64,000 nucleotides of DNA. Source: Nocardioides flavus (ex Wang et al. 2016) (lineage in GTDB: Bacteria > Actinomycetota > Actinomycetes > Propionibacteriales > Nocardioidaceae). Shown here in pieces: positions 28,005 through 38,241 of this stretch. Location of the stretch: the NCBI RefSeq assembly GCF_014653115.1, contig NZ_BNAD01000002.1:1-64000 (forward strand), read 5' to 3'. A model generated the notes under the pieces. The model searched no databases, was not told where the DNA came from, and was given only the letters and a program-made list of their open reading frames with translations. The first letter of the stretch is position 1. Each line of letters starts with the position of its first letter. A program made the translations under genes and the position numbers.

Positions 28005-29039
28005 TCAGTCGTCCTGGAAGTCGCGGCGCGGGCCGGAGCGCGCGTCCTGCTCCTCGGCCGACATGCGGCTCGAGGCCCACAGCGACAGCACCGCGGTGAT
28101 CGCCAGCGTCGCGACGATGACCACCAGCGAGAGCCAGATCGGGATCTCCAGCCAGGCGTAGTCGAGGTGCTCGCCGCCGTTGATGAACGGCAGCTCGTTC
28201 TCGTGGAGCGCGTGGAAGAAGAGCTTCACGCCGATGAACGCCAGCAGGAACGCCAGTCCGTAGGACAGGTAGACCAGGCGCTGGAGCAGGCCGCCGATGA
28301 GGAAGTAGAGCTGGCGCAGGCCCATGAGCGCGAAGATGTTGGCCGTGAGCACCAGGTAGGGCTCCTTGGTGATGCCGAAGATCGCCGGGATCGAGTCGAG
28401 GGCGAACAGGAGATCGGTCGTGCCGAGGGTCAGGATCACGATGAACATCGGCGTGATCATCTTCTTGGCGCCCTCGCCGGTGATGACCAGCTGCTTGCCG
28501 TGCCACTCCGAGGTCGCCGGGAAGCGGCGCTCGACGAAGGCGACGAGCTTGTTCTCCTCGAACTCGTCCTCGTCCTCGTCCTCGGCGCCCTCCTTGGCCA
28601 GCTTGAACGCCGTGTAGACCAGGAACAGGCCGAACAGGTAGAAGATCCAGCTGAAGTTGCTGATCGCCGCCGCGCCGACCGCGATGAAGATCGCGCGCAT
28701 GACCAGCGCCATCACGATGCCGATCATCAGGGCGTACTGCTGGAGCTCACGCGGCACCGCGAACTTCGCCATGATGATGATGAAGATGAAGAGGTTGTCG
28801 ATCGACAGCGAGTACTCGACCAGCCAGCCCGAGAAGAACTCCAGCGCGGGCGTCCCGCCGGAGGTGTACCAGACGCCGAGGCCGAAGAGCACGGCCATGC
28901 CGACGTAGATCGAGAGGTAGGTCGCGCACTCCTTCATGCTCGGCTCGTGCGGGCGGCGGCCGACGACGGCGAGGTCGAAGGTGAAGATCGCGATGGTCAC
29001 CACGGCGGTGGCGATCCAGACCCAGGTGGGGACGTCCAC
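28005..29039 (-). CDS. TerC/Alx-family metal exporter
   Basis: 344 residues with about nine membrane helices. The two family motifs are present: EYSLSIDNLFIF and FALDSIPAIFG, whose Asp residues form the metal path. A cytoplasmic loop carries an acidic run (EDEDEDEFEEN, about residue 160). TerC/Alx proteins export Mn2+ and support metalation of secreted proteins. The start is a GTG with TAGGAG eight bases upstream. The 5' leader contains a yybP-ykoY-type riboswitch, which fits Mn2+ control. It converges with the kinase gene. Confidence 0.93.
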   Translation of the reverse strand: MDVPTWVWIATAVVTIAIFTFDLAVVGRRPHEPSMKECATYLSIYVGMAVLFGLGVWYTSGGTPALEFFSGWLVEYSLSIDNLFIFIIIMAKFAVPRELQQYALMIGIVMALVMRAIFIAVGAAAISNFSWIFYLFGLFLVYTAFKLAKEGAEDEDEDEFEENKLVAFVERRFPATSEWHGKQLVITGEGAKKMITPMFIVILTLGTTDLLFALDSIPAIFGITKEPYLVLTANIFALMGLRQLYFLIGGLLQRLVYLSYGLAFLLAFIGVKLFFHALHENELPFINGGEHLDYAWLEIPIWLSLVVIVATLAITAVLSLWASSRMSAEEQDARSGPRRDFQDD

Positions 29040-29095
29040 TCTGTTGCTCCTAGCAATGAGGCGAGTACGGTGCCCGCGCGCAGCGCACGGGCGCC

Positions 29096-29198
29096 GGAGG
29101 TCTCTTCCGCCCGCCGGCCTGCGGCGAACCAGTGGCACCGGGCGTCGCTCGCGCGCACGCCGTACTGACGACACCACTGCCGGGGAATACTCCCCTCC
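29096..29198 (-). promoter_or_regulatory. yybP-ykoY (manganese) riboswitch upstream of the TerC gene
   Basis: Read on the minus strand, the leader has the conserved blocks of this RNA in order: a closing helix GGAGG/CCTCC, the GGGGAGTA loop (29188-29195), the CGTCAGTACGG segment (within 29159-29172) and AAGAGACC before the closing strand (29096-29106). An internal helix CAGTGG/CCACTG is also present. The length of about 103 nt is normal. Downstream (29070-29090) a strong GCCCGTGCG/CGCGCGGGC hairpin could be the expression platform before the AGGAG of the gene. The class senses Mn2+ and typically controls TerC-type exporters. Confidence 0.8.
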
Positions 29199-29245
29199 AA
29201 CCGCGTCAGTCTGTCACGCCCCCTCGGGCGGACGTGAATCCGACG

Positions 29246-30070
29246 TCAGCGTCCGCCGAATGGGACGCCGAGCTCGGCGAGCCGGGACTCACCGCCGTCG
29301 ACGGCGGTGAGCACCCAGGCGCCGCGGTCGGTCAGGGTGAAGGTGTGCTCGAAGTGCGCGGCGAAGGATCCGTCGACGGTCGCCACGGTCCACTCGTCCT
29401 CGAGCAGGTCGGTGTGCTTGCTGCCGAGGGTGACCATCGGCTCCACGGCGAGCGCGAGACCCTCGACGAGGGTCGGGCCACGGCCGCGACGGCCCACGTT
29501 GGGGACGTTGGGCGGCATGTGCATCTCGGTGCCGATGCCGTGCCCGGTGTAGTCCTCGAGGATCCCGTAGCGACCCTGGCCACGGACGTACGTCTCGACC
29601 GCGTGGCTGATGTCGGTGACCCGACCGCCGAGGCGGGCGGCAGCCATGCCGCGCCACAACGACTCCTCGGTCACCCGCAGCAGCTCCACCACGTCGGCGG
29701 CCACCTCCCCCACGGGGACCGTGATCGCCGCGTCGCCGTGCCAGCCCTCCACGATCGCGCCGCAGTCGATGGAGATCACGTCGCCCTCGGCCAGGACCCG
29801 CGGGCCCGGGATCCCGTGGACGACCTCCTCGTTGACCGAGGCGCAGATCGTCGCCGGGAACGGCGGGTGGCTGTAGCCCTTGAAGGACGGCACACCGCCG
29901 TGGTCGCGGATGTTGGTCTCCGCCAGCGTGTCGAGCTCGACCGTCGAGACCCCGGGACGCACCGCGGCCCGCAGCAGCTCGAGGGTCTCGCCCACGAGCC
30001 GACCGGCGACCCGCATGAGGTCGATCTGCTCGGGCGTCTTGATCTCGATGCCCCGGTCGCGGAAGCCCAC
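29246..30070 (-). CDS. map: type I methionine aminopeptidase
   Basis: 274 residues. The active-site His is in VHGIPG (H85), metal ligands are in IDCGAIVEGWHGD (D102, D113), and GHGIG and LAVEPMV supply the remaining His and Glu ligands. It removes the initiator Met from new proteins. The start is the GTG at 30070, eight bases after the adk stop, so it belongs to the secY-adk-map unit. The downstream part of its intergenic region contains the TerC leader. Confidence 0.98.
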   Translation of the reverse strand: MGFRDRGIEIKTPEQIDLMRVAGRLVGETLELLRAAVRPGVSTVELDTLAETNIRDHGGVPSFKGYSHPPFPATICASVNEEVVHGIPGPRVLAEGDVISIDCGAIVEGWHGDAAITVPVGEVAADVVELLRVTEESLWRGMAAARLGGRVTDISHAVETYVRGQGRYGILEDYTGHGIGTEMHMPPNVPNVGRRGRGPTLVEGLALAVEPMVTLGSKHTDLLEDEWTVATVDGSFAAHFEHTFTLTDRGAWVLTAVDGGESRLAELGVPFGGR

Positions 30071-30078
30071 GGGACCGC

Positions 30079-30654
30079 TCAGCTCCGCGGGATCTCGTCG
30101 AGAGCGGCGAAGATGCGGGCCGTCACGTCGTCGACCTCACCCATCCCGTCGACCTCGACGAGGAGTCCGCGCTCGCGGTAGACGTCGATCAGCGGGGCGG
30201 TCTGCTCGAGGTAGACCTCCTGCCGGCGCCGGATGACGTCCTCGGTGTCGTCGGCCCGGCCGTCGGTCTGCGCACGCTGCAGCAGGCGCTGCACGAGCTC
30301 CTCGGAGTCGACCGTCAGCACGACGACGGCGTCGAGCTTGTGGCCGGTGAACCCGATCATCCCGTCGAGCTCGGTGACCTGGGCCAGCGTCCTCGGATAA
30401 CCGTCGAGGAGGAAGCCGGTCGCGGCGTCGTCCTCGTCGATGCGGTTGCGCACCATGTGGTTGGTGACCTCGTCGGGGACGTACTCACCGGCGTCCATGT
30501 AGCGCTTGGCCTCGACGCCGAGGGGGGTCCCCTGCGAGACGTTGGCGCGGAAGATGTCGCCGGTCGAGATCGCCGGGATGCCGAAGTGGTCGGCCACGAA
30601 GCGGGCCTGCGTGCCCTTGCCCGCACCGGGCGGGCCCATGAGGATGAGTCTCAT
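30079..30654 (-). CDS. adk: adenylate kinase, short form
   Basis: 191 residues. The P-loop is [10 protein letters not shown] (residues 7-16), followed by the AMP-site [10 protein letters not shown] and DGYPRTLAQ. It has the short LID of the short-type enzymes and no zinc cysteines. It interconverts AMP, ADP and ATP. Its ATG follows directly after the secY stop with no base between, so it is translationally coupled. Confidence 0.98.
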   Translation of the reverse strand: MRLILMGPPGAGKGTQARFVADHFGIPAISTGDIFRANVSQGTPLGVEAKRYMDAGEYVPDEVTNHMVRNRIDEDDAATGFLLDGYPRTLAQVTELDGMIGFTGHKLDAVVVLTVDSEELVQRLLQRAQTDGRADDTEDVIRRRQEVYLEQTAPLIDVYRERGLLVEVDGMGEVDDVTARIFAALDEIPRS

Positions 30655-31950
30655 CTACTTCAGGAATCCTTCGTAGTTGCGCTGCTGGAGCTGGCTCTCG
30701 ATCTGCTTCACCGTGTCGAGCGCGACACCGACCATGATGAGGATCGAGGTGCCGCCGAACGGGAAGTTCTGGTTGGCCTGGATCATCGCGAAGGCGACGA
30801 GCGGGACCAGCGAGATCAGTCCGAGGTAGAGCGCTCCGGGGAACGTGATGCGGGACAGGACGTAGGACAGGTAGTCCTCGGTCGGCTTGCCCGCCCGGAT
30901 CCCGGGGATGAAGCCGCCGTACTTCTTCATGTTGTCCGCCACCTCGACAGGGTTGAAGGTGATCGAGACGTAGAAGTAGGTGAAGAAGATGATGAGGGCG
31001 AAGTAGGTCGCCATGTAGAGCGGGTGGTCTCCGCCGACGAGGTAGGTGCCGATGAAGTCCAGCACCGGGTTCTGGCTCTCCGGGTTGAACTGCACCGCCA
31101 TGGCCGGCAGGTAGAGCAGCGACGAGGCGAAGATGACCGGGATGATGCCGGCCTGGTTGACCTTGAGCGGGATGTAGGTCGAGTTGCCGCCGAACATCTT
31201 GCGTCCGACCATGCGGCGGGCGTACTGCACCGGGATGCGCCGCTGGGCCTGCTCGATGAAGATGACGCCGGCGACGAGGATCAGGCCGACCACCATGACG
31301 ATGGAGAAGGTCAGCCAGCCCTGCGAGGTCTGGACGCTCCACAGCGACGCCGGGAAGGTCGCGACGACCTGCGTGAAGATGAGGATCGACATGCCGTTGC
31401 CGATGCCGCGGTCGGTGATGAGCTCACCTAGCCACATGATGACGGCGGTGCCGGCGGTCATTGTGATGACCATGACCAGGAACGTCGAGGTGCCGTTGTC
31501 GTGCAGCAGGTCGCGGGTGCAGCCCTGGAGCAGGGCGCCGTTGCGGGCGAGCGCCACGATGCCGGTGGCCTGGAGGACCGCCAGACCCAGCGTCAGGTAG
31601 CGCGTGTACTGGGTGATCTTGGCCTGCCCGGCCTGCCCCTCCTTCTTCAGCGCCTCGAGCCGTGGGATCACCACGACGAGCAGCTGCAGGATGATGGAGG
31701 CCGTGATGTACGGCATGATCCCCAGCGCGAAGATGGTGAGCTGGAGCAGCGCACCGCCCGAGAAGAGGTTGATCAGGCTGTAGAGCCCGCCCTCCTCCAG
31801 CTGATCGATGCACGCCTGCACGTTCGCGACGTTCACACCGGGGGTGGGAACCTGCGAGCCGAGGCGGAAGATCGTGATGATCAGCAGGACGAACAGCAGC
31901 TTGCGCCGCAGGTCCGGAGTACGGAAAGCGTTGGCGAACGCGCCTAGCAC
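30655..31950 (-). CDS. secY: protein translocase subunit SecY
   Basis: 431 residues with ten membrane helices; the start MLGAFANAFRTPDLRRKLLF (GTG codon) and the loops GGFIPGIRAGKPTEDYL and GTSILIMVG are characteristic. It forms the Sec channel in the cytoplasmic membrane. RBS AGAGGA precedes it. A 202-bp gap containing a terminator separates it from rplO, so secY-adk-map must have its own promoter in 31951-32086; a TAGGCT (32035-32040, minus) is a weak -10 candidate. Confidence 0.99.
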   Translation of the reverse strand: MLGAFANAFRTPDLRRKLLFVLLIITIFRLGSQVPTPGVNVANVQACIDQLEEGGLYSLINLFSGGALLQLTIFALGIMPYITASIILQLLVVVIPRLEALKKEGQAGQAKITQYTRYLTLGLAVLQATGIVALARNGALLQGCTRDLLHDNGTSTFLVMVITMTAGTAVIMWLGELITDRGIGNGMSILIFTQVVATFPASLWSVQTSQGWLTFSIVMVVGLILVAGVIFIEQAQRRIPVQYARRMVGRKMFGGNSTYIPLKVNQAGIIPVIFASSLLYLPAMAVQFNPESQNPVLDFIGTYLVGGDHPLYMATYFALIIFFTYFYVSITFNPVEVADNMKKYGGFIPGIRAGKPTEDYLSYVLSRITFPGALYLGLISLVPLVAFAMIQANQNFPFGGTSILIMVGVALDTVKQIESQLQQRNYEGFLK

Positions 31951-32086
31951 TGGTTCCTCTTTCGTATGGGTGCCCGGCCAGGATCGGCGGGCGGACGAGA
32001 AACCCTCAGCGTCGTACGGCGGAGGGCCCGGGGAAGCCTAACAGTCGGGGTTCGACCCGCTCGAAGACATCGGGGGGTGGAACGAC

Positions 32087-32127
32087 GAAGGCCCGGCCGC
32101 CAGTTCCCACTGGGCGGCCAGGCCTTC
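32087..32127 (-). terminator. terminator after rplO
   Basis: Long hairpin GAAGGCC(c)GGCCGC-CAGT, loop TCCC, ACTG-(g)GCGGCC(a)GGCCTTC, with one mismatch and one bulge, about 17 pairs. It starts 26 nt after the rplO stop and closes the S10-spc transcript before secY. Confidence 0.85.
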
Positions 32128-32152
32128 ACCGGATGTACGCGGACGCGTGGCC

Positions 32153-32593
32153 TCAGGCCACGGTCACGGAGCCACCCGCGGCCTCGATCTTCTCCTTGGC
32201 GGAGGACGAGAACGCGTTGGCGGTGACCTGGACGGCGACGGAGATGTCGCCCTGGCCCAGGACCTTGACGGGCTGGTTCTTGCGAACCGCGCCCTTGGTG
32301 ACCAGGTCCTCGACGGTGACGGTGCCACCCTCGGGGAACAGCTCGCCGAGACGGTCGAGGTTGACGACCTGGAACTCCACGCGGAAGGGGTTCTTGAAGC
32401 CCTTCAGCTTGGGCAGGCGCATGTGGATCGGCATCTGGCCACCCTCGAAGGCGACCGGCACCTGGTAGCGCGCCTTGGTGCCCTTGGTACCGCGGCCGGC
32501 CGTCTTGCCCTTGGAGCCCTCACCGCGACCCACGCGGGTCTTGGCGGTCTTGGCACCCGGAGCGGGACGCAAGTGGTGCAGCTTGAGCGTCAT
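32153..32593 (-). CDS. rplO: 50S ribosomal protein L15
   Basis: 146 residues; the N-terminus [20 protein letters not shown] and the Gly/Lys-rich [20 protein letters not shown] region that threads into 23S rRNA are typical. Last gene before the terminator; one base separates it from rpmD. Confidence 0.99.
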   Translation of the reverse strand: MTLKLHHLRPAPGAKTAKTRVGRGEGSKGKTAGRGTKGTKARYQVPVAFEGGQMPIHMRLPKLKGFKNPFRVEFQVVNLDRLGELFPEGGTVTVEDLVTKGAVRKNQPVKVLGQGDISVAVQVTANAFSSSAKEKIEAAGGSVTVA

Positions 32594-32594
32594 G

Positions 32595-32777
32595 TCACTC
32601 CACCTCCTCGAACGTCACCAGGTGACGGACGGTGTTGATCATGCCCCGGATCTCCGGGCGGTCTTCCTTCACGACGACGTCGCCGATCCGCTTGAGACCG
32701 AGCGAACGCAGCGTCTCGCGCTGGTTGGCCTTCAGGCCGACCAGGCCGCGCTTCTGCTGGACCTTGAGCTGTGCCAT
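32595..32777 (-). CDS. rpmD: 50S ribosomal protein L30
   Basis: 60 residues, [20 protein letters not shown] start and [16 protein letters not shown] end, the normal bacterial short form. It overlaps the rpsE stop by one base. Confidence 0.98.
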   Translation of the reverse strand: MAQLKVQQKRGLVGLKANQRETLRSLGLKRIGDVVVKEDRPEIRGMINTVRHLVTFEEVE

Positions 32778-33400
32778 CAGGACTGCACCCCCACGGTCTC
32801 GTTCTGGCCCTCGGCGCGCGCCTTGAGGATCGCGGCCGGGGTGACGTCCTCGACCCGCATGCCGCGGCGAGCGGCCACGGCCTCGGGCTCCTCGAGCATC
32901 CGCAGCGCCTCGACCGTCGCGTGCACGATGTTGATCTGGTTGGACGAGCCGAGCGACTTGCTCAGCACGTCGTGGATGCCGGCGCACTCGAGCACCGCGC
33001 GCACCGGGCCACCGGCGATCACACCGGTACCGGGGGCGGCGGGACGCAGCAGGACGACGCCCGCTGCCTTCTCGCCCTGCACCGGGTGCGGGATGGTGCC
33101 CTGGATGCGGGGGACCTTGAAGAAGTGCTTCTTGGCCTCCTCGACACCCTTGGCGATCGCCGCGGGAACTTCCTTCGCCTTGCCGTAGCCGACGCCGACC
33201 AGACCTTCACCGTCGCCGACGATCACGAGGGCGGTGAAGCTGAAGCGACGACCACCCTTCACGACCTTGGCGACTCGGTTGATCGCCACGACGCGCTCGA
33301 TGTAGGCGGTCTTGTCAGCCTGGTTGCGACCGTTGTCGCGTCCGCGACGGTCACCAGACTGGCGCTCGCCACCGCGCTGTCCGCGCTGGGCTCCGCTCAT
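32777..33400 (-). CDS. rpsE: 30S ribosomal protein S5
   Basis: 207 residues: a hydrophilic Arg/Gln/Gly-rich N-terminal extension (about 35 residues), the S5 double-stranded RNA-binding domain with [18 protein letters not shown], then the C-terminal domain with [21 protein letters not shown]. It is important for decoding accuracy. Confidence 0.99.
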   Translation of the reverse strand: MSGAQRGQRGGERQSGDRRGRDNGRNQADKTAYIERVVAINRVAKVVKGGRRFSFTALVIVGDGEGLVGVGYGKAKEVPAAIAKGVEEAKKHFFKVPRIQGTIPHPVQGEKAAGVVLLRPAAPGTGVIAGGPVRAVLECAGIHDVLSKSLGSSNQINIVHATVEALRMLEEPEAVAARRGMRVEDVTPAAILKARAEGQNETVGVQS

Positions 33401-33443
33401 GAGACTTGCTCCTTAATCATGAATTCTTGCGTGTGTCGTGCGA

Positions 33444-33827
33444 TCAGAACTGGAGGCCGCCCTCACGGGCGGCGTCAGCCAGGGCCGCGATGCGACCGTG
33501 GTACTTGTTGCCGGCGCGGTCGAAGACGACGTCCTCGATGCCAGCGGCCTTCGCACGCGACGCCACGAGCTCGCCGACCAGCTTGGCCTTGGCGGTCTTG
33601 TCGCCGTCGGTGCCCCGCACGTCGGCCTCCATCGTGGAGGCGTAGGCGAGGGTGGCACCCTGCAGGTCGTCGACGACCTGCACCGAGAGGTGCTTGGCCG
33701 ACTTGGTGACCACCAGGCGCGGGCGCTCGGCGGTGCCGTTGATGCGCTTGCGGCCTCGCGCCTGACGGCGCAGGCGGGCACGGACGCGGTTCGCGGTGTG
33801 CTTGTTGTTGCTCAGCGAGATCGCCAT
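33444..33827 (-). CDS. rplR: 50S ribosomal protein L18
   Basis: 127 residues beginning [40 protein letters not shown] and [20 protein letters not shown] are the family core. It binds 5S rRNA. Start fixed by homology at 33827; an open frame continues upstream but is not part of the gene. Confidence 0.99.
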   Translation of the reverse strand: MAISLSNNKHTANRVRARLRRQARGRKRINGTAERPRLVVTKSAKHLSVQVVDDLQGATLAYASTMEADVRGTDGDKTAKAKLVGELVASRAKAAGIEDVVFDRAGNKYHGRIAALADAAREGGLQF

Positions 33828-33828
33828 G

Positions 33829-34371
33829 TCACTTACCGGCCTTTCCGACCTTGCGGCGGATGTGCTCGCCGGCGTAGCGCACGCCCTTGCCCTTGTAGGG
33901 CTCGGGCTTGCGGAGCTTGCGGATGTTGGCCGCAACCTCTCCGACGAGCTGCTTGTCGATGCCGACGACACCGAGCTTTGTCGGGCCCTCGACGGTGAAG
34001 GTGATGCCCTCGGGGGCGTCGAAGATGATCGGGTGCGAGTAGCCGAGCTGGAACTCCAGCTGCGTCGGGCCCTTGGGCAGCACGCGGTAACCCACGCCGA
34101 CGATCTCGAGCTTCTTCTCGTAGCCCTCGGTGACGCCCACCACCATGTTGTTGATGAGCGTGCGGGTCAGGCCGTGGAGCGAGCGGCTGTTGCGCTCGTC
34201 GTCGGGACGCGTGACCTCGAGGACGCCGTCCTCGCCCTTGGCGACCGTGATCGGCGAGGCGATGGTGTGCGACAGGGTGCCCTTGGGGCCCTTGACGGTC
34301 ACCAGCGAGTCGTCGATCGCGACGTCGACACCGGACGGGACCGCGATGGGGAGCTTGCCAATGCGCGACAT
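33829..34371 (-). CDS. rplF: 50S ribosomal protein L6
   Basis: 180 residues, [20 protein letters not shown] start, two tandem L6 repeats, and the C-terminal motif [19 protein letters not shown]. It lies near the GTPase-associated region of the 50S subunit. One base separates its stop from rplR. Confidence 0.99.
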   Translation of the reverse strand: MSRIGKLPIAVPSGVDVAIDDSLVTVKGPKGTLSHTIASPITVAKGEDGVLEVTRPDDERNSRSLHGLTRTLINNMVVGVTEGYEKKLEIVGVGYRVLPKGPTQLEFQLGYSHPIIFDAPEGITFTVEGPTKLGVVGIDKQLVGEVAANIRKLRKPEPYKGKGVRYAGEHIRRKVGKAGK

Positions 34372-34405
34372 GCTTCTCTCTCTTCCTGGTCTCAGATGGT
34401 CCGGG

Positions 34406-34825
34406 TCACCAGACGTAGGCGAGGACTTCGCCGCCCACGCCCTTCTGGTTCGCCTGGCGGTCGGTCAACAGGCCCTGCGACGTCGAGATGATCGCGACGC
34501 CGAGGCCACCGAGGACCTTGGGCAGGTTGGTGTGCTTGGCGTAGACGCGCAGGCCGGGCTTGCTGATGCGGCGGACACCCGCGATCGAGCGCTCCCGGTT
34601 GCGGCCGTACTTGAGCGTCACCGTCAGCGTCTTGCCGACGGCGGGCTCGCCCTCGGCGGTCACGTTGTCGGCGACGTCGTAGGAGGTGATGTAGCCCTCC
34701 TGCTTGAGGATCTCCGCGAGGCCGGCCTTCATCTTGCTGTAGGGCATCGACACCACGTCGTGGTACGCCTGGTTGGCGTTGCGCAGACGCGTGAGCATGT
34801 CTGCGATCGGGTCAGTCATCGTCAT
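34406..34825 (-). CDS. rpsH: 30S ribosomal protein S8
   Basis: 139 residues, start [21 protein letters not shown]-terminal [20 protein letters not shown] motif. It binds the central domain of 16S rRNA and in other bacteria represses the spc operon at rplE; no such site is evident here. Confidence 0.99.
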   Translation of the reverse strand: MTMTDPIADMLTRLRNANQAYHDVVSMPYSKMKAGLAEILKQEGYITSYDVADNVTAEGEPAVGKTLTVTLKYGRNRERSIAGVRRISKPGLRVYAKHTNLPKVLGGLGVAIISTSQGLLTDRQANQKGVGGEVLAYVW

Positions 34826-34894
34826 GATGTGGTTCTTTCTCGTCGTGGTTTCGAGCGGCTCGCGGCCGCCCGACCTTCAACGTGTGTGAGGGAA

Positions 34895-35080
34895 TTACCA
34901 GGAGGACTTGGTGACGCCGGGGAGCTCGCCGCGGTGGGCCATCTCCCGCAGGCAGATGCGGCACAGGCCGAACTTGCGGTAGACGGCCTTCGGGCGGCCG
35001 CAGCGCTGGCAGCGGGTGTAGCCGCGGACAGCGAACTTCGGCTTGCGAGCGGCCTTGACCTTGAGAGCAGTCTTCGCCAT
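34895..35080 (-). CDS. rpsN: 30S ribosomal protein S14, zinc-ribbon (type Z) form
   Basis: 61 residues with two CXXC pairs (CQRC and CRIC) that bind zinc. Being in the spc operon, it is the housekeeping copy. One base separates it from rplE; 69 bp follow before rpsH. Confidence 0.99.
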
Positions 35081-35081
35081 G

Positions 35082-35648
35082 TCAGTTCTCCTTGAACGGG
35101 AAGCCGAGCTGCTTGAGCAGCGCACGGCCCTCGTCGTCGTTGGTGGCGGTGGTCACCACGGTGATGTCCATGCCGCGCGACCGGTCGATCTTGTCCTGGT
35201 TGATCTCGTGGAACATGACCTGCTCGGTGAGACCGAAGGTGTAGTTGCCGCGCCCGTCGAACTGCTTGGGCGAGAGGCCGCGGAAGTCGCGGATGCGGGG
35301 CAGCGCCAGGGACAGCAGGCGGTCCAGGAACTCCCACATGCGGTCGCCGCGCAGCGTGACGTGCGCACCGATCGGCATGCCCTCGCGCAGCTTGAACTGC
35401 GCGATCGACTTGCGGGCCTTGGTCACGGCGGGCTTCTGGCCCGTGATCGCGGTGAGGTCGCGGATCGCGCCCTCGATCAGCTTGGAGTCGCGAGCAGCCT
35501 CGCCGACACCCATGTTGACCACGATCTTGGTCAGACCGGGGACCTGCATGATGTTGGCGATGTCGAACTCCGAGCGCAGCGCGGGGACGATCTCCTCGCG
35601 GTAGCGCGCCTTGAGCCGCGGAATCTCAGTGGTCTGGGTCTCGGCCAT
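35082..35648 (-). CDS. rplE: 50S ribosomal protein L5
   Basis: 188 residues; [20 protein letters not shown] near the start, [20 protein letters not shown] and the C-terminal [19 protein letters not shown]. It binds 5S rRNA and contacts P-site tRNA. It follows rplX by one base. Confidence 0.99.
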
Positions 35649-35649
35649 C

Positions 35650-36003
35650 TCAGATCTCCTTGCCGGTCTTGCGGGACACGCGGACCGACCGGGTGGCGGT
35701 GTAGGTCGAGCCGTCGGGACGGCGCTTGGTGACCTCGTCGCGGCGGAAGCCGACGCGCGTGACGCCGTCGTCCTCGACGAGCATCACGTTGGAGACGTGG
35801 ATGGGCGCCTCGCGGGTGATGATGCCGCCGGTGGTGTTGGTCTGCTGCACGGACTTGGTGTGGCGCTTGACGAGGTTGACGCCCTCGACGATCACCCGCT
35901 CCTCCTCGCGGAGGACCGAGATGACCTTGCCCTGGGCACCCTTGTCCTTGCCAGCGATCACCTTGACGGTGTCGCCCTTCTTGATGTTCATGTTCTTACC
36001 CAT
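35650..36003 (-). CDS. rplX: 50S ribosomal protein L24
   Basis: 117 residues with the KOW motif ([20 protein letters not shown]), the assembly-initiator fold. The first ATG ([10 protein letters not shown]) is used; the second Met four codons later is also possible. Confidence 0.98.
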   Translation of the reverse strand: MGKNMNIKKGDTVKVIAGKDKGAQGKVISVLREEERVIVEGVNLVKRHTKSVQQTNTTGGIITREAPIHVSNVMLVEDDGVTRVGFRRDEVTKRRPDGSTYTATRSVRVSRKTGKEI

Positions 36004-36006
36004 CTC

Positions 36007-36375
36007 TCACAGCACCTCCGGGGCGAGCGAGATGATCTTCATGAAGCGCTTCTCGCGCAGCTCGCGGCCCACGGGGCCGAAGATGCGCGTGCCGCGCGGC
36101 TCGCCGTCGTTCTTGAGGATGACGGCGGCGTTCTCGTCGAAGCGGATGTAGGAACCGTCGGCGCGGCGACGCTCCTTGACGGTGCGTACGACCACGGCCT
36201 TGACGACGTCGCCCTTCTTGACGTTGCCACCGGGGATCGCGTCCTTGACGGTGGCGACGATGACGTCACCGATGCCGGCGTAGCGACGGCCAGAGCCACC
36301 GAGAACACGGATGCAGAGGATCTCCTTCGCACCGGTGTTGTCGGCGACCTTGAGTCGCGACTCCTGCTGGATCAT
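36007..36375 (-). CDS. rplN: 50S ribosomal protein L14
   Basis: 122 residues, [20 protein letters not shown] start, [16 protein letters not shown] and [20 protein letters not shown]. It forms intersubunit bridges. A 103-bp gap before it separates the S10-type block (ending with rpsQ) from the spc-type block. Confidence 0.99.
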   Translation of the reverse strand: MIQQESRLKVADNTGAKEILCIRVLGGSGRRYAGIGDVIVATVKDAIPGGNVKKGDVVKAVVVRTVKERRRADGSYIRFDENAAVILKNDGEPRGTRIFGPVGRELREKRFMKIISLAPEVL

Positions 36376-36478
36376 TGATTTCTCCTGGTTGTCGAGCTGG
36401 TTCTCGCACCCTCACCGGGGAGCGAGCCTGGCCGAACTGATGTGTGGAAATGTGGAGCTCGAGGCCGGGAGCCTCAGG

Positions 36479-36760
36479 TCACTTGGCCTTCTCGAGGACC
36501 TCGATGAGGCGCCAGCGCTTGGTGGCGGACAGCGGGCGGGTCTCCATGATCAGGACCCGGTCGCCGATGCCGCACTGGTTGGTCTCGTCGTGGGCCTTGA
36601 GCCGCGACGTCTTGCGCATGACCTTGCCGTAGAGGGCGTGCTTCACACGGTCCTCGACGGCGACGACGATGGTCTTGTCCATCTTGTCGCTCACGACGAG
36701 GCCCTCACGGACCTTGCGCTGGTTGCGCTCGCCGGTCTGGGTCGCAGTGTTCTCGCTCAT
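36479..36760 (-). CDS. rpsQ: 30S ribosomal protein S17
   Basis: 93 residues: a polar N-terminal extension, then [20 protein letters not shown], the OB-fold core, and [20 protein letters not shown]. The start overlaps the rpmC stop by four bases (ATGA). Confidence 0.99.
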   Translation of the reverse strand: MSENTATQTGERNQRKVREGLVVSDKMDKTIVVAVEDRVKHALYGKVMRKTSRLKAHDETNQCGIGDRVLIMETRPLSATKRWRLIEVLEKAK

Positions 36761-36999
36761 GCCTTCGCCTCTTCCTCGGTGCCCGGGGTGGTGCGGATGC
36801 CGAGCTCGCGCTCGCGCACCACGGTGTAGATCCGGGCGATGTCCTTCTTGACCACGCGGAGTCGACCGTTGCTCTCCAGCTGGCCGGTGGCCGCCTGGAA
36901 GCGGAGGTTGAACAGCTCCTCCTTGGCCTCGCGGAGCTTGGCCTCCAGCTCGGTGGCGTTGAGCTCGTCGAGCTCGTGGGCGTTCAGCTTGGTAGCCAT
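36757..36999 (-). CDS. rpmC: 50S ribosomal protein L29
   Basis: 80 residues, a helical hairpin with [20 protein letters not shown] and [18 protein letters not shown]. Located near the exit tunnel, it contributes to the trigger factor and SRP docking site. Its start overlaps the rplP stop by one base. Confidence 0.99.
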   Translation of the reverse strand: MATKLNAHELDELNATELEAKLREAKEELFNLRFQAATGQLESNGRLRVVKKDIARIYTVVRERELGIRTTPGTEEEAKA

Positions 37000-37418
37000 C
37001 AGAATTCACCGGCCTCACGGGAGATGAACCGGCACTTCATCGGGAGCTTGTGCATCGCGCGGCGCATGGCCTCGCGGGCAGTGGTCTCGTCGACGCCGGA
37101 GAGTTCGAACATGACGCGGCCGGGCTTGACGTTGGCAACCCACCACTCGGGGGAGCCCTTGCCGGAACCCATGCGGGTCTCGGCCGGCTTCTTGGTCAGC
37201 GGGCGGTCCGGGTAGATGTTGATCCAGACCTTTCCGCCACGCTTGATGTGACGGGTCATGGCGATACGGGCCGACTCGATCTGTCGGTTGGTCACGTAGT
37301 GACCCTCGACCGCCTGGATGCCGAAGTCACCGAAGGCCAGCGTGGTGCCGCCCTTGGCGACGCCACGGCGCTTGGGGTGGTGCTGCTTGCGGTGCTTGAC
37401 GCGACGGGGCATCAACAT
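36999..37418 (-). CDS. rplP: 50S ribosomal protein L16
   Basis: 139 residues; [17 protein letters not shown] and [20 protein letters not shown] with [16 protein letters not shown] are diagnostic. It positions the A-site tRNA. The first ATG (37418, MLMPRR) and the second (37412) are both possible starts. Confidence 0.99.
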   Translation of the reverse strand: MLMPRRVKHRKQHHPKRRGVAKGGTTLAFGDFGIQAVEGHYVTNRQIESARIAMTRHIKRGGKVWINIYPDRPLTKKPAETRMGSGKGSPEWWVANVKPGRVMFELSGVDETTAREAMRRAMHKLPMKCRFISREAGEF

Positions 37419-37422
37419 GAGG

Positions 37423-38241
37423 TCAGGCCTCCTGTCCGGTGCTCGGTGCAGCCTCGCCCGCGGGGGCCGCTGAGGTCTCAGCGGGGGCCTCGGTGCGAGG
37501 AGCGCGGTCGCCGCGCGAGCCACGGCTCGGGCGGTCGCCGCCACGGGTGTTGGGACGGCCACCGCGGCCGGGAGCGCCGGCGCGGGCGGCCTGCTGGGCC
37601 TGGCGCTCGGCACGGGTGCCGGCGACCTCGCCCTTGTAGATCCAGACCTTGACGCCGATGCGACCGAAGGTGGTCTTGGCCTCGTAGAAGCCGTAGTCGA
37701 TGTCGGCGCGGAGCGTGTGCAGGGGCACGCGTCCCTCGCGGTAGAACTCCGTGCGCGACATCTCGGCGCCGTTGAGACGACCCGAGCACTGGATCCGGAT
37801 GCCCTTGGCACCCGAGCGCATCGAGGTCTGCATCGCCTTGCGCATGGCGCGACGGAACTGCACGCGGCCCGCGAGCTGCTCGGCGACACCCTGGGCGACC
37901 AGCTGTGCGTCGATCTCGGGCTGCTTGACCTCGAGGATGTTCAGCTGCACCTGCTTGCCGGTGAGCTTCTCGAGCTCGCCGCGGATGCGGTCGGCCTCGG
38001 CGCCGCGGCGACCGATGACGATGCCGGGACGCGCGGTGTGGATGTCCACACGGACGCGGTCACGGGTGCGCTCGATCTCGACCTTGGCGATGCCGGCCCG
38101 CTCCATGCCCTTGGAGAGCAGCTTGCGGATGGCGACGTCCTCACCGACGTACGACTTGTAGAGCTTGTCGGCGTACCAACGGCTCTTGTGGTCGGTGGAG
38201 ATGCCCAGGCGGAAGCCGTTCGGGTTGATCTTCTGGCCCAT
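37423..38241 (-). CDS. rpsC: 30S ribosomal protein S3 with a long Arg/Gly- and Ala-rich tail
   Basis: 272 residues. The first 215 are a standard S3 with a KH domain ([20 protein letters not shown]) and the C-terminal [14 protein letters not shown]. The last 55 residues form an Arg/Gly-rich stretch with several RG pairs followed by an Ala/Pro/Glu tail, a common actinobacterial extension at the mRNA entry channel. The start touches the rplV stop. Confidence 0.99.
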   Translation of the reverse strand: MGQKINPNGFRLGISTDHKSRWYADKLYKSYVGEDVAIRKLLSKGMERAGIAKVEIERTRDRVRVDIHTARPGIVIGRRGAEADRIRGELEKLTGKQVQLNILEVKQPEIDAQLVAQGVAEQLAGRVQFRRAMRKAMQTSMRSGAKGIRIQCSGRLNGAEMSRTEFYREGRVPLHTLRADIDYGFYEAKTTFGRIGVKVWIYKGEVAGTRAERQAQQAARAGAPGRGGRPNTRGGDRPSRGSRGDRAPRTEAPAETSAAPAGEAAPSTGQEA

